64,000 nucleotides of DNA from Planctomycetota bacterium (GTDB taxonomy: Bacteria; Planctomycetota; Planctomycetia; Pirellulales; Lacipirellulaceae): positions 1 to 64,000 of the forward strand of contig JABDGM010000007.1 of NCBI GenBank assembly GCA_013286045.1. The letters are read 5' to 3'. Under the pieces are notes generated by a model. It was not told the DNA's origin. It worked only from the letters and a program-made list of their open reading frames with translations, and made no database searches. Position numbers and translations under genes: made by a program. Shown one piece after another: positions 17,852 through 28,982 of this stretch. Position 1 is the stretch's first letter; the number at the start of each line of letters is the position of its first letter.

Positions 17852-20033
17852 TAGCCGCCGCAATGCCTGCCAGCCCAATTTCGCCAATCCCGCGGGCACC
17901 CACTTCGTTGAGCTCTTTGTCGGGGTAGTCCAAGAAGTGCACATCGATCTGCGGTGCGTCGGCATTTACGGTTACTATATAGTCAGCCAGGCTGGCATTG
18001 ATCGGCGCACCGTTTTGCGGATCGTACGCAGTTTGCTCGAACAGCGCCATTCCGAGTCCCATCACCACGGCACCTTCGATTTGATTGCGGCCCGCGAGCG
18101 GATTGATGATACGCCCTGCATCAATAACGGTTACGACGCGGCTCACGCGTAGCCGGGCGATTTCGGGTTGCCATGTGACCTCCACAAAATGGCAACCATA
18201 GGAGTGCATCGAGAATTTGGGCTTCGGATCGCCAAACGTCGCTTCCCCTTTTCCATTACCGGTGACGAGACGCACGTTGGCGCGCTTCAACAAATCCGCG
18301 AATGGCACTCCCGCCGCTGAGTCTTTTTCTTTCAGAAAAACTTTACCATCACGAAGCGTAAGCTCATCGGACTTACGCTTTTCGAACGGCGACCCCGGCG
18401 TTTTGGTGGCGATGCCCATTAACGCGGCGATTGCGTGGTCGGCCGCCGAAAAGACGGCCGGTACGACCGATCCTGTCGCCATCGAACCACCAGAGAGCGG
18501 ACCCGCGGGCAGCAACGTATCGCCCAGCACGGCCTCGACTTTGTCGAGCGGCACACCGGTCTTCTCTGCGGCGAGCTGGGCAAGAATTGTGTACGTTCCC
18601 GTGCCAATATCCTGTGTGGCGCAGGCGACGCGGACGGTGCCGTCGTCGCGCAACTGCACATTGGCCTCGGCGGGAAAGCGTGCCGCAATCCATGCGCAGC
18701 TGGCCATACCCCAACCCAGCGTCAAGCCGTCGCGTTTCATCGAGCCGGTTTCGGGCTTTCGCCTCGACCAGCCGAACTTTTCCGTGCCAAGTTCCAAGCA
18801 CTCCAACAAGTGTCGCGACGAAAAAGGCACGCCCAGTGATTCATCAATCTTCGGTTCGTTGAGGACGCGAAACTTGACCGGATCGAGCTTCAGCAAATCG
18901 GCCATTTCGTTCATGGCTGCTTCCGTCGCATACATGCCCGGCACGGCGCCTGGCCCGCGCATGTCGGCCGTGGCCCCGATGTTTCGCTTCGCGCGGCCAA
19001 ACTCCACGTGCAGATTGGGAACACTGTAATGGAACGCCGTAGTCTCGCCGCAATCTTCATGGTGAATGTCGAGCATCGACGTGGTGTACACATAGTCGTG
19101 CTGCAGAGAGACGAGCTTGCCGTCATCTGTAGCCCCGAGCCGTACACGCTGTTGGGTGCGCGGACGATGGCCGACAGTCTGAAACATCATTTTGCGGCTT
19201 ACGACAAGCTTGACTGGCTTGCCAAGCTTGCGCGCCGCTGCCGCGGCGAGCGGGCAGTGAGTCCATGGAAACAGCTTGCTGCCGAAGCCCGAGCCGACAA
19301 ACTTCGTGATGACGCGGACATTCTCCTTCGGCAGACCGAACATTTGCGCGAGGACGGTCTGGAGATTGACGACTCCCTGTGACGACTCATACAGCGTCAA
19401 CGTTGTTCCGTCCCAAATTGCTGTGGTCGAATGCAACTCAAGAGGGTTCTGTGTCTCGGCGGGCGTCACATAAGTTTCGTCAAGCTTTACAGGCGCCTTC
19501 TGAAACGCCTCGTCCGCATCACCACGCTCGCTCTGCACTCTCTTTAGCGTAGCGAACGTCGTGGCGACGGTTTGCGGTTCGTCGTCCGCTTTAAGATGCG
19601 TGTCGACGTTCGGTTTCTCTTTTGAATACTCGACGCGCACCGCATCAGCCGCAGCTTTGGCTGTCTCAAACGTACTAGCCACGGCGAGCGCCACATATTG
19701 GCCGTAATAGCGGATCACGTCGTCTTCAAACGGCGGGCGGCGCTCATCCGTGATGCCCTCGAAACCTTCGCCCAGAACTGCCCGCGAAATTTTGCCAATA
19801 TTCTCGCGGTGGAAGATCGCGCTCACTCCAGGCATCTTCTCAGCCCGTGCCGTGTCGAGCTTGATGATGCGGCCATTTGCAATCGTCGCCTCGACCGGCA
19901 CTGCGTACAGCAAACCTGGGAAATGAAAGTCCGACGTGTATTTGGCCTTCCCCGTAACTTTCAGTGGGCCATCGACGCGCGGCGTGCGCTTGCCAATCGG
20001 CGAGTTCGTCGAGCTCTCTTGAATGGCTGCCAT
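17775..20033 (-). CDS. paoC: Aldehyde/xanthine oxidoreductase molybdenum-binding subunit (PaoC/YagR type)
   Basis: A 752-aa protein; ATG 20033 with GAGGAAC upstream is preferred over the adjacent TTG. It has the Ald_Xan_dh_C domain at the N-terminus (RVDGPLKVTGKAKYTSDFH) and the molybdopterin-cytosine-dinucleotide binding domain (VVNLQTVLAQMFGLPKENVRV, FVGSGFGSKL). The near-C-terminal GARGIGEIG holds the catalytic Glu. It oxidises aldehydes to carboxylic acids. Length is normal for PaoC. It is the third gene after the FeS and FAD subunits, with 10 bp between paoB and paoC. No chaperone paoD/xdhC is visible in the window. Confidence 0.9.
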   Translation of the reverse strand: MAAIQESSTNSPIGKRTPRVDGPLKVTGKAKYTSDFHFPGLLYAVPVEATIANGRIIKLDTARAEKMPGVSAIFHRENIGKISRAVLGEGFEGITDERRPPFEDDVIRYYGQYVALAVASTFETAKAAADAVRVEYSKEKPNVDTHLKADDEPQTVATTFATLKRVQSERGDADEAFQKAPVKLDETYVTPAETQNPLELHSTTAIWDGTTLTLYESSQGVVNLQTVLAQMFGLPKENVRVITKFVGSGFGSKLFPWTHCPLAAAAARKLGKPVKLVVSRKMMFQTVGHRPRTQQRVRLGATDDGKLVSLQHDYVYTTSMLDIHHEDCGETTAFHYSVPNLHVEFGRAKRNIGATADMRGPGAVPGMYATEAAMNEMADLLKLDPVKFRVLNEPKIDESLGVPFSSRHLLECLELGTEKFGWSRRKPETGSMKRDGLTLGWGMASCAWIAARFPAEANVQLRDDGTVRVACATQDIGTGTYTILAQLAAEKTGVPLDKVEAVLGDTLLPAGPLSGGSMATGSVVPAVFSAADHAIAALMGIATKTPGSPFEKRKSDELTLRDGKVFLKEKDSAAGVPFADLLKRANVRLVTGNGKGEATFGDPKPKFSMHSYGCHFVEVTWQPEIARLRVSRVVTVIDAGRIINPLAGRNQIEGAVVMGLGMALFEQTAYDPQNGAPINASLADYIVTVNADAPQIDVHFLDYPDKELNEVGARGIGEIGLAGIAAAITAAVHHATGVRVRELPVRIEDLLA

Positions 20034-20043
20034 CAACAGTTCC

Positions 20044-21045
20044 TCAACTTTTTGCGGCCGTTTCCAGCGCGTGAGTCAAACAACGCCTGGCCAACTCGAC
20101 CTTGAATCCGTTTTCGCTCCGAGGTTTTGCGTCGCGCATAGCCGCCTCGGCCGCTTTGCGAAAGTTGGACGCATTGGCAGGTTGGCCGACGAGCGCGGAC
20201 TCGGCCTCGGGCGACCGCCATGGCTTCGTACCAACGCCGCCCAGCGCGATTCGCGCACTCGTCACACTACCGTTAGCGATTTCGAGAACGACCGCAGCCG
20301 AAGCCAGCGCGAATTCGTACGAAGCTCTGTCGCGGAGCTTCAAATACAATTGCTTGCTTCCCACTTTCGGCGATGGCAATTCGACATGCGTAATGAGGTC
20401 CCCAGGTTCCAGCACTGTCTCGCGGTGCGGCGTAGCGCCGGGTAGGAGATGAAAATCGGCGATCGGTATGGCACGCGAGCCGTTTGGTCCTTGAATGTGG
20501 ATCGTCGCCTCGAGCGCCGCCATCGCGACACACATATCGGATGGGTTCGTGGCGATACACTGTTCGCTCGTCCCCAGCACCGCGAGCATTCGATTGTGGC
20601 CCGTGATCGCGGGACAACCGCTACCCGGCTCGCGCTTGTTGCAGGGCATTGCCGGGTCACGAAAGTAAACACACCGCGTGCGCTGTAGCAAATTCCCCGC
20701 CGTCGTTGCCATATTGCGAAGTTGCGCTGATGCACCCTGCAAAATCGCTTGCGATAGAACTGAATAATCACGCTTAACAGTTGCGTCGTTGGCAAGATCG
20801 GCATTGCGAACCGTCGCGCCAATTTTAAGCCCACCGCCGCGCGTCGGTTCAATTTTGTCGAGCGCCAACCGGTTAATGTCAATCAATTGCCCCGGCGTTT
20901 CTACACTCAGCTTCATGAGGTCGACCAACGTCGTGCCGCCGGCAATAAAGCGAATGTTCGCGCCCTGCTGCGCGGTTTTCTCTTTGGCGGCAATCGTGAC
21001 TGCGCCGGCTGCATCATCGGCCCGAGTAAACTCAAACGATTTCAT
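20044..21045 (-). CDS. paoB: Aldehyde oxidoreductase FAD-binding subunit (PaoB/YagS type)
   Basis: A 333-aa subunit starting at ATG 21045 with GGAG upstream. The FAD-binding PCMH fold shows RFIAGGTTLVDLMK and TTAGNLLQRTRC. Cysteines in RCVYFRDPAMPCNKREPGSG, CPA and EQCIA match the extra [4Fe-4S] insertion known from PaoB. It relays electrons from the 2Fe-2S subunit to FAD. It sits between the FeS subunit (20 bp) and the Mo subunit (10 bp), in one operon. Confidence 0.9.
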   Translation of the reverse strand: MKSFEFTRADDAAGAVTIAAKEKTAQQGANIRFIAGGTTLVDLMKLSVETPGQLIDINRLALDKIEPTRGGGLKIGATVRNADLANDATVKRDYSVLSQAILQGASAQLRNMATTAGNLLQRTRCVYFRDPAMPCNKREPGSGCPAITGHNRMLAVLGTSEQCIATNPSDMCVAMAALEATIHIQGPNGSRAIPIADFHLLPGATPHRETVLEPGDLITHVELPSPKVGSKQLYLKLRDRASYEFALASAAVVLEIANGSVTSARIALGGVGTKPWRSPEAESALVGQPANASNFRKAAEAAMRDAKPRSENGFKVELARRCLTHALETAAKS

Positions 21046-21065
21046 CGTGATAACTCCTTCGCCGA

Positions 21066-21704
21066 CTAGCCGTTTTTGCGAACTTGCTGAACGGCCGACA
21101 CAATGTTGGCGTACGCGCCGCAGCGACAGATGTTGCCGCTCATGAGTTCCTTGACTGACGCGTCGTCGGGCCCGCAAGGCTCTTTGAGCAGCGCGACCGC
21201 CGACATGATTTGGCCCGAGGTGCAATAGCCGCACTGATAGCCGTCGCAGCTCACGAACGCCGCTTGCATCGGGTGTAGTGCATCAGGCGTCCCCAGACCT
21301 TCGATCGTAGTGATCTCCCTGCCGTCGTGCAGAAGGGCCAGGCTCAAGCAAGAATTCACGCGGCGACCGTTCACATGCACGGTGCAGGCGCCACATTGGC
21401 CATGGTCGCAACCTTTTTTCGTGCCGGTCAAAGCGACCGTTTCGCGAAGGCAATCCAAGAGAGTCGTCCGCGGATCGATGCGTAGCGCATGCGCTTCGCC
21501 ATTGATCCTAAGCGTGATCGGAACGGCGCCAGCAATTTCAAACCTGTCGGCCGGCTCGACCGCAGCGCCGCTTAACTCGGCAACCTCTACAGCGTGGGCC
21601 ATTACAGTCTGGCCCAGCACCGCCACGGCCGCGGAGCCACTGGTCGCCTTGAGGAACGACCGACGCGTCGGAATCGAAGGGCTCGTTACTGGATCGTCTG
21701 CCAT
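21066..21704 (-). CDS. paoA: Aldehyde oxidoreductase 2Fe-2S subunit with Tat signal (PaoA/YagT type)
   Basis: A 212-aa protein. The N-terminus carries a twin-arginine signal (PTRRSFLKATSG), followed by a plant-type ferredoxin domain with CDHGQCGACTVH and C in NSCLSL. The second cluster is in the [2Fe-2S]-binding domain (CGYCTSGQ and CRCGAY). It is the first gene of the paoABC-type operon, which would encode a periplasmic, aldehyde-detoxifying molybdoenzyme. All eight cluster cysteines are present. Confidence 0.92.
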   Translation of the reverse strand: MADDPVTSPSIPTRRSFLKATSGSAAVAVLGQTVMAHAVEVAELSGAAVEPADRFEIAGAVPITLRINGEAHALRIDPRTTLLDCLRETVALTGTKKGCDHGQCGACTVHVNGRRVNSCLSLALLHDGREITTIEGLGTPDALHPMQAAFVSCDGYQCGYCTSGQIMSAVALLKEPCGPDDASVKELMSGNICRCGAYANIVSAVQQVRKNG

Positions 21705-21973
21705 AAAGCCTCCGTAAGACCTGATCCGCCTGCCGGCACGAATTATATCAGATATCGAATCGGTGGTGATGCCTCAACATTCGCAGTAAAGTTGCGACGG
21801 TTTGACGGTGCCGTGTTCCGCACTTGACGGCGTCGCTGCAGGAGAGGAGCAAGGACATTTCTGCCCGCATAGGCGGCGATCTGCACGTGCCGATACCATA
21901 GTCGCGAAGGGTCCGCCCCAAGCCGGCACAAATTTACACGCAGCCGAGGTACAACATTCTGAATTGCCGTAAA

Positions 21974-22297
21974 CTATTCGTAGCGTCCACGTTTGTACTG
22001 TCGAATGAGCTTCTCGGCCTGGTCCTCCGACAAACGATGATCTTGATGGAAGACGAGTTTCACCGTCGGCTTCACGAACTCCGTTACGTCGCCAGAGGTG
22101 ATAGTGAGCCCTACTTCTTCGAGTCCTTTCAAAGTTGCTCTTAGGCGTCCTGGCGTCGTTTTGAATTCGTCGGCAAAGTCCTCGACCGTACAGCAGTCTT
22201 CATTTTGGAGGGCAATTGAGTTCGTAAGTCGCATTACGATGTCTTGGGCGCGCCCCTTCAGCGCTTCGAATTTTAATTTTGGCTTTTTCTTTGCCAT
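21974..22297 (-). CDS. Small lysine-rich, possible winged-helix protein
   Basis: A 107-aa protein from ATG 22297; an upstream in-frame start would add an unconserved-looking leader. It starts with a basic MAKKKPKLKF stretch, then CTVEDFADEFKTTPGRLRATLKGLEEVGL, which has the length and pattern of a winged helix-turn-helix. The C-terminus (RLSEDQAEKLIRQYKRGRYE) is charged. No family is recognised. It is divergent from the broken glyoxalase gene, with 35 bp between starts. Confidence 0.55.
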   Translation of the reverse strand: MAKKKPKLKFEALKGRAQDIVMRLTNSIALQNEDCCTVEDFADEFKTTPGRLRATLKGLEEVGLTITSGDVTEFVKPTVKLVFHQDHRLSEDQAEKLIRQYKRGRYE

Positions 22298-22332
22298 GTC
22301 AGACGAATCCAGCAAAGCCTCACTGCAATTGA

Positions 22333-22689
22333 GTGGAAAATACACATAGAATTCTCCGAAGGAAACGGATGCGACAGCGGGAAGACGAATATGAATGTAA
22401 AGGTACTGTCCCGATTAACCCACAGACGCGAATTGGACATATTCACCTGAAAGTAGCCGATCTCGAACGAGCACTCGCGTTTTTGAACGCTGGCGTTTCT
22501 CTTGATGGAGCTTCGGACCATGGCGTTGCCGAAGCGTTGTATCTTCGCGACCCGGATGGTAGCAGCCTTGAACTCTATCGTGACCGGCCGCCAAAAGACT
22601 GGCCGCGAAACGCCGACGGACAACTCGCCATGATCAACCAGCCGCTCGATCTCGATGACTTGCTGAAGGAGGCTCCCTCCGCAATCTAA
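22333..22689 (+). pseudogene. Glyoxalase/VOC-family protein with large internal deletion
   Basis: The frame opens with the VOC start block RIGHIHLKVADLERALAF and jumps directly to the end block SLDGASDHGVAEALYLRDPDG, NSLELYRDRPP-like and QLAMINQPLDLDDLL. In intact homologues of this type about 70-80 residues, including metal ligands, separate these two blocks, so an in-frame internal deletion has occurred. The product (118 codons) cannot fold as a VOC dimer half. It illustrates the decay of the island. Confidence 0.72.
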
Positions 22690-22954
22690 TTTTTTTAGCA
22701 ACAGCTGGACTTCGGCGACGATGCGAATGATCGCAAACCGGCCAGCCAGGGCTTTCATTTTGTCTCCTAGCTATGCACACCTCTCAACTATTTTCGGCCA
22801 GAGATTTGCTGCGAGTGGCTACACCCCGACGAAAATCTTTCATGGGGGGCGAGTCGCGAGCAATGTGCATGTCGTCATCAGACCAATTCCGTTGGTCAAA
22901 CAATTGTGCGGAGGTCCGTGCAAGATAGGCTCTCGCAACTAAAAGAGAAATTCA

Positions 22955-24013
22955 ATGGCTCGCTCCACTACCACAACGACCGTCTGGGCGGCGGTCACAG
23001 GTAACTTACTTGTTGCGATCACGAAGATTGTGGCTGCTACATTCTCTGGCTCGTCGGCCATGGTGTCGGAGGCCTTTCACAGTTTCGTCGATACGGGCAA
23101 CGAAGCATTATTGCTGTACGGAATGCGACGATCGCGGCGGCGTCCCGACGCCGAGCACCCCTTTGGATATGGACGCGAGCTCTATTTTTGGAGCTTTATT
23201 GTTGCGCTCCTACTTTTCGGCCTGGGATGTGTCGCGTCGGTGGTCGAAGGCATTAACCACATTCGACAGCCCCATCCAGTCGAGCATCCACTTGTTGTCT
23301 ACATTGTCCTGTCTCTCACCTTACTATTCGAAGGCAGCTCGTGGCTGATCGCGTTGAGAGGGTTTCAGCCGTCGGTCGACAATGATGGCTACTTCGCGGC
23401 AATCAGGAAAAGCAAGGATCCGCCTCAGTTCGTCGTTCTTCTTGAAGATACCGCGGCCCTCATCGGTATTGCTATTGCCTTTGTTGGGACTTGGGCCTCA
23501 GTCCATTGGCACGAGCCAAGGATTGACGGAATTGCCTCAATCGCGATAGGGCTATTGCTCGGGGCAGTTGCCGGATTGCTCGCACATGAGAGCAAAGGCT
23601 TGCTGATTGGTGAGCGCGCGGACCTGAAACTCCAGGAGAAGGTCTTTGCAATTGCCCGAGCAACCGCAGGGGTCGTCTGCCCAAATGGCCTTCTCTCAGT
23701 TCAGCTCGCACCGGACCAAGTGGTTGTTGGGCTGAGCGTGAAGTTCGAGGAACAGCTGACCGCGCCCGAAATCGAGAAAATCGTAGTGGAGATGGAGAAA
23801 AAGATCCGGCAGGCTTACCCTCAGGTCTTTGTGCTGTACGTTAAACCCCAGTCTCCTGATGCATTCGCCGCGGCAATGAGCCGAATTGGCGGGGAATCAT
23901 TCAGAGGATTTAATGCTCGAACAACAGTACCGCGTTTGGAAGTTGGCGGCACGGTCAAAGAACAAGGTGTGGACGGGGATACTCCGGAATTAATTGCGCG
24001 GAAGGGAACGTGA
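22955..24013 (+). CDS. Cation diffusion facilitator (CDF) transporter
   Basis: A 352-aa inner-membrane protein with about six TM helices and a C-terminal cytoplasmic domain (from about residue 215). The diagnostic metal site is visible in TM2 as SEAFHSFVDTGNEALL (HxxxD). The TM5 region has VLLEDTAALIGIAIAF, with the second acidic site in a E-D context. CDF proteins export Zn2+, Fe2+, Mn2+ or Co2+ in exchange for protons; HxxxD rather than DxxxD in TM2 is common in Zn transporters, but the metal is not certain. RBS AAGAGAAA lies upstream. Confidence 0.88.
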   Translation: MARSTTTTTVWAAVTGNLLVAITKIVAATFSGSSAMVSEAFHSFVDTGNEALLLYGMRRSRRRPDAEHPFGYGRELYFWSFIVALLLFGLGCVASVVEGINHIRQPHPVEHPLVVYIVLSLTLLFEGSSWLIALRGFQPSVDNDGYFAAIRKSKDPPQFVVLLEDTAALIGIAIAFVGTWASVHWHEPRIDGIASIAIGLLLGAVAGLLAHESKGLLIGERADLKLQEKVFAIARATAGVVCPNGLLSVQLAPDQVVVGLSVKFEEQLTAPEIEKIVVEMEKKIRQAYPQVFVLYVKPQSPDAFAAAMSRIGGESFRGFNARTTVPRLEVGGTVKEQGVDGDTPELIARKGT

Positions 24014-24043
24014 AAGAGCGCAACTCAAACAGAATCACTTTGA

Positions 24044-24211
<168 letters not shown>

Positions 24212-24366
24212 GGTGTCGGCAACTAAAGCGTTTTGTGAGAACGATGGCAGTTGGCCGTTCAGTCCCCGGGCTGCCCCATCAACCCAACGTTTTTTGCACT
24301 ACCACTGCCGCCATCCGGTTTCGTAACTAATGATCTTTTTTTTACGACGGTCTGCGGCGAAACGGC

Positions 24367-26964
24367 TCAACCCGTCGCGTTCGGGGCATGCGTGCGATTC
24401 CCAGCTGCGTGCAGCGTATGTTGGAATGCCCTCAAATACGGCGCGGTGCGGCTTTTCACGTTAACCGCCAATTCCGCCGGAGTTCCTACGGCAACGATCT
24501 TCCCACCTTCGTCGCCAGCACCAGGCCCTACATCTATTACCCAATCACTCCTAGCGATCACGCTCATGTCATGTTCTACGACGATGACCGTGTTGCCTGC
24601 ATCGACCAGCCCGTCCAGTTGATCAACCAATCGCTCGACGTCGGCCGGGTGCAAGCCTGTCGTCGGTTCGTCGAGAATGTACAACGAGTTCCCTCGCTGC
24701 GTCCGCTGTAACTCGGTGGCCAACTTGATCCGCTGTGCTTCGCCCCCTGAAAGCTCCGTCGCTGGCTGGCCGAGCCGAAGATAACCGAGCCCGACCTGCT
24801 GCAGCATATCGAGCGATCGATGCAACGGCGGCTCATCCGCGAAGAACTCCCAAGCCGCATCCACTGTCATTCCGAGCACATCGGCGATCGATTTCCCTCG
24901 ATATTTTATCTCAAGCGTCTTCGCGTTGTAGCGAGATCCATGGCACGTCGAGCACGGTGCGTAGACGCTCGCCAGGAACAACAGTTCGACACTCACAAAA
25001 CCTTCACCTTCACAAGTCTCACACCTACCCTTGGCAACATTGAACGAGAATCGGCCTGCGTCGTACCGCCGCGCACGAGCCCCTTTAGTCGCCGCGAACA
25101 ACTTCCGCACGTGATCAAACAGCCCTGTATAAGTCGCCAGGTTCGACCGCGGCGTGCGTCCTATCGGCTTTTGATCCACGCGTACCAGTCGCTTGACTTG
25201 TTCAATCCCGCATACGATTTGTCCCTTCGTCGTAACAACCGGGTCCTCGTTGAGCGGGTCCGCCTCCTCTTCCTCTGCCGTCACTTCATTTCCCAGATGC
25301 TCGGCGACAAGTTCTACGAGCGCCTGACTGACAAGGCTCGACTTACCCGAGCCAGAAACCCCAGTCACAGTTGTCAACAACCCAATTGGGAAGGCGGCAT
25401 CGAGACTGTGCAAGTTGTTGCGCGACACGCCGGCCAACTTGATCCAGTCCTTGGGCTTACGTGGGGTATGCGCCACTGGAGTTCGTCCGTCGAACACAAA
25501 GCGGGCAGTCAGGGAATTGGCAATGTTCAATAGCCCTTCCGGCGGACCGCTGTAAAGCACTACGCCGCCATGCTCGCCAGCTGCGGGCCCGATATCTACG
25601 ATCCAATCTGCATGACGAACGACATCAGGATCGTGCTCGACGACGAACAACGAGTTGCCGGCCGATTTCAATCGGTCTAGCGCTCTTAGCAGGGCCTTGG
25701 TATCGGCGGGATGCAGCCCGGCCGATGGTTCATCGAGAACATACGCTACACCAAACAAGTTTGACCGAACCTGCGTTGCCAGGCGTAGGCGTTGCAATTC
25801 GCCGGGCGAGAGTGTGGGTGTGGCCCGTTCCAATGTGAGATAACCCAAACCGAGCTCTAGCAAAACTTCTAGCCGTGCTTCAAGGTCCTGCGTAATTCGC
25901 TCGGTAACGAGTGCCTTCTCCGGATGCTCCCTCCCCAGCGTTTTGAGTGGCGACCCATTGCTATCAGTATACGGCCGCATCACCTCCGCCAACCGCTTGA
26001 GCGACAAACGAGACATCTCCGCAATGTCCATCCCCCCAAACTTTACCGACAAGGCGTCAGGTCGAAGCCGCTTGCCGTGACAAGCCGGGCATTCAGTACC
26101 CAGCATGTACTTCGACACTCGCTTCTTCATCAATGGGCTTTGCGTCGTTGCAAACGTATGTAGCACATAGCGCTTAGCGCTCGTGAAGGTTCCCTGGTAA
26201 CTTGGCTCCTCCTTCTTCTTAATTGCCCGTCGTACCTCATCCGATTCATACCCCGCATAGACCGGCACGACCGGCTGCTCCTCGGTAAACAGAAGCCAGT
26301 TGCGATCTTTCTTAGATAGCTCGCGCCAGGGACGATCAATATCGAAACCTAGCGTCACGACGATGTCCCGCAGGTTCTGCCCGTGCCAAGCAGGTGGCCA
26401 GGCCGCGATCGCGCGCTCACGAATACTCAACGAATCGTCCGGCACCATCGACCGCTCGGTAACTTCATACACGCGGCCCAATCCGTGACACTCGGGACAA
26501 GCGCCTTCCGGAGTGTTCGGCGAAAACGCTTCCGCGTGAAGCATCGACAGCTTGTTCGGGTATTCGCCGGCCCGCGAATAAAGCATGCGAAGCAAGTTAG
26601 ACAAGGTTGTTACGCTGCCGACGTAGGACCGCGTGGATGGCGAACCTCGCTGTTGCTGTAGCGCCACCGCAGGGGGCAAGCCGTCAATCTCGTCTACCTG
26701 CGGAACGCCCATCTGATGAAACAGCCGGCGCGCATAAGGTGCGACTGACTCCAGATATCGCCGCTGTGCCTCTGCATACAGTGTGCTGAACGCGAGCGAC
26801 GATTTACCTGACCCAGACACACCCGTGAACACGACCAGTGCGTCGCGCGGTATTTCGACGTTTATGTTCTTAAGATTATGCTCGCGAGCACCCCGCACTC
26901 TAACGAACCCTTTAAATCCGTTCGTCAAACCTCCAGCATTCACATTAGTTCGCGTCCGTTGCAT
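24367..26964 (-). CDS. UvrA-like excinuclease/ABC ATPase (UvrA2-type paralogue)
   Basis: An 865-aa double ABC ATPase. First Walker [10 protein letters not shown] at 48-56, second [12 protein letters not shown] near the middle. Signatures are [14 protein letters not shown] and [15 protein letters not shown], with Walker [12 protein letters not shown] and [11 protein letters not shown]. Zinc-binding pairs are [24 protein letters not shown] and CSTCHGSR. It is shorter than canonical UvrA (about 940 aa) and lacks an obvious full UvrB-binding insertion. That points to a UvrA2-class protein linked to DNA-damage or drug tolerance rather than the housekeeping gene. It lies inside the island. Confidence 0.88.
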   Translation of the reverse strand: MQRTRTNVNAGGLTNGFKGFVRVRGAREHNLKNINVEIPRDALVVFTGVSGSGKSSLAFSTLYAEAQRRYLESVAPYARRLFHQMGVPQVDEIDGLPPAVALQQQRGSPSTRSYVGSVTTLSNLLRMLYSRAGEYPNKLSMLHAEAFSPNTPEGACPECHGLGRVYEVTERSMVPDDSLSIRERAIAAWPPAWHGQNLRDIVVTLGFDIDRPWRELSKKDRNWLLFTEEQPVVPVYAGYESDEVRRAIKKKEEPSYQGTFTSAKRYVLHTFATTQSPLMKKRVSKYMLGTECPACHGKRLRPDALSVKFGGMDIAEMSRLSLKRLAEVMRPYTDSNGSPLKTLGREHPEKALVTERITQDLEARLEVLLELGLGYLTLERATPTLSPGELQRLRLATQVRSNLFGVAYVLDEPSAGLHPADTKALLRALDRLKSAGNSLFVVEHDPDVVRHADWIVDIGPAAGEHGGVVLYSGPPEGLLNIANSLTARFVFDGRTPVAHTPRKPKDWIKLAGVSRNNLHSLDAAFPIGLLTTVTGVSGSGKSSLVSQALVELVAEHLGNEVTAEEEEADPLNEDPVVTTKGQIVCGIEQVKRLVRVDQKPIGRTPRSNLATYTGLFDHVRKLFAATKGARARRYDAGRFSFNVAKGRCETCEGEGFVSVELLFLASVYAPCSTCHGSRYNAKTLEIKYRGKSIADVLGMTVDAAWEFFADEPPLHRSLDMLQQVGLGYLRLGQPATELSGGEAQRIKLATELQRTQRGNSLYILDEPTTGLHPADVERLVDQLDGLVDAGNTVIVVEHDMSVIARSDWVIDVGPGAGDEGGKIVAVGTPAELAVNVKSRTAPYLRAFQHTLHAAGNRTHAPNATG

Positions 26965-27124
26965 GCGTCTTTACGTCTGTGTTAGACGAATTCCCGTTAA
27001 CTTACGTCAAAATGCGCCATCACATCGGTAACGAGTGCGGCGAAGCATAACGCAATTGGCATACCACTTGCCGAACCTTCTGGGGCCAGCACTCCTGGGC
27101 TGAGGTCGTAGTTCAGACCTCAGT

Positions 27125-28120
27125 TCAACTGTGAGTTATCGACATGACGTTTGCCAGCAGGTTGTACGAGCGAAGTCGCGCCGCGTGCTCGTAGATTGCC
27201 GAAACAACCATCAATTCGTCAACACCTGTCGACCTCACAAATGCCTGTAATCCTACCTGGACAGTTGTCACGGAACCGACAAACGCATACTTAAGCATGC
27301 TGGAAGCTTGCACGGCTTCCTCTGGGCTCCAGTAAGTGTCAATGTCATCGATCGGCGGTCGAAGACGGCCAGGTTTACTCCGGACTAGGTTCGTGAACTG
27401 TTGTTGGGCTGATGTGAATAGTCGACGTGCCTCTCGATCGCTTTCCGCCGCGATGACATTGACACCGGCCATGACATACGGTTGCTCCAGCTGTTTCGAA
27501 GGACGAAACTCGCTGCGATAGATTTCGATCGCCTGCAGCAACGCCGCGGGGGCGAAATGAGAGGCGAACGCGTATGGAAGCCCCAATAGTGCAGCAAGCC
27601 TAGCGCCAAAAAGGCTTGATCCCAAAATCCAGAGCGGCACGTTCAGGCCTGCCCCTGGCACTGCCTGTACTGCCTGATTCTCAGCGGCTGGTTCGAAGAA
27701 AGCTTGCAGTTCCAAAACATCATCTGGAAACCTGTCCGCGCTCATTGGGTTCCGCCGGAGCGCGTGAAGAGTGCGTTGGTCGGTACCTGGTGCACGTCCC
27801 AATCCAAGATCGATCCGCCCCGGATACAGAGACTCCAGCGTTCCGAACTGCTCCGCGATTATGAGCGGCGCATGATTCGGAAGCATAATTCCGCCTGCGC
27901 CAACTCGAATGGTTTTTGTCCCACCAGCCACATAACCGATAGCCACCGCCGTGGCAGCGCTTGCGATACCGATCATGTTATGGTGCTCGGCCAACCAGAA
28001 TCGCTCAAATCCCCAGCGTTCCGCATGTTGAGCAAGATCAAGGCTATTGCGAAGCGCATCGCCCGGCGTCGAGCCTTCTGGAATAAAAGCTAAATCAAGA
28101 ATGGAGTACCGCGGCGTCAT
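27125..28120 (-). CDS. LLM-class (luciferase-like) flavin-dependent oxidoreductase
   Basis: A 331-aa bacterial-luciferase-like monooxygenase. The start [20 protein letters not shown], the [14 protein letters not shown] block, [20 protein letters not shown] and [17 protein letters not shown] are hallmarks of the YhbW-type LLM subgroup. It would use FMNH2 (or F420) supplied by a separate reductase; the substrate is unknown. No dedicated partner reductase is adjacent. The gene looks intact and full length. Confidence 0.9.
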   Translation of the reverse strand: MTPRYSILDLAFIPEGSTPGDALRNSLDLAQHAERWGFERFWLAEHHNMIGIASAATAVAIGYVAGGTKTIRVGAGGIMLPNHAPLIIAEQFGTLESLYPGRIDLGLGRAPGTDQRTLHALRRNPMSADRFPDDVLELQAFFEPAAENQAVQAVPGAGLNVPLWILGSSLFGARLAALLGLPYAFASHFAPAALLQAIEIYRSEFRPSKQLEQPYVMAGVNVIAAESDREARRLFTSAQQQFTNLVRSKPGRLRPPIDDIDTYWSPEEAVQASSMLKYAFVGSVTTVQVGLQAFVRSTGVDELMVVSAIYEHAARLRSYNLLANVMSITHS

Positions 28121-28982
28121 CTAGCACACTGATCCGAAGTCGATTGGCGGGAACCACTCCTAGATTGTACGCGTTGCCGCTCACTTAACCGTCTGCGTAC
28201 GCATTTTCAAGTCGCGAAAACTCCGTGGAACCGTCGACGATGGTGCCACCTCATTCGGGTCAATTGACTACTGACGTCAGGCTGGCCGGGCGCGGAATCA
28301 GTGTTTTATTCATAGCCGCCTTGCGTACTTGCGGCTTTGCTGTCTGAAGGTGCACTTTGTACGGAATTCGTTTCGTTTGAGCGCTTGCCCCACGCGGGAT
28401 TTCCAATTCGAGCGCTTCAAAACCAAAACACGTACTTGCCACAGCCCAAACGAAAAAGGCAGCCTGATTTAAACACCTGAAGAAGTACGAAGAGCAGGAT
28501 CGTAGCGCGCCCCACGTAGCAACCAGCAATACGTCTCACCGAGTCGTTGTTTAGGACACTTGGCCTTTTCAAGTTCCAACTAAGAAGATGGTGAGCTGTT
28601 CAGCCGAAATGTCTCAACAACTCGTCACGATACCGTCACGGCGAGACACAACAAGACTCGACCGTTTTTAGACCGCCGGGCGGTTAGTGTCATCTACTCC
28701 TGAGTTGGTCGGCACACGACAAGCGTTCCGAGACTGAGGCGTGATTGGTCCTTCGCGCTGAAATGCACCATCAACGGAAGAATGTTGGAACACTCTAATC
28801 AAGCTAAGGCCAATATATTGAGTACGTCAGACGACTTACGACCTAACGGGGGCGTCTGTCTACGTAGCCGGGGCTGGGCAGGTGGGCCGGTGCGCTGCAG
28901 CGAGCGCCATGAGCGACGCGAGCGCTGAGCAGGCGGTTAGTCATCTAGGCCGAACTAAACCGGAGAGGACTGAGATCGCGTC
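28121..28982. other. Intergenic 860 bp, no supportable gene
   Basis: A minus-strand frame at 28260-28529 (89 codons) shows no family resemblance, poor start context and an unusual Cys/Phe-rich composition, so it is not called. Short GC-rich inverted repeats occur near 28672-28690 (GACCGCCGGGCGGTTAG). Nothing else is recognised. The stretch precedes a broken alcohol dehydrogenase and is probably decayed island DNA. Confidence 0.4.

Noticed and set aside
24820-25533. 237-codon plus-strand frame opposite the uvrA-like gene
   Set aside because: It is antisense to conserved UvrA codons, has no family resemblance and no RBS; a shadow of GC bias.
28260-28529. Possible 89-aa gene
   Set aside because: No family, poor start context, unlikely composition.
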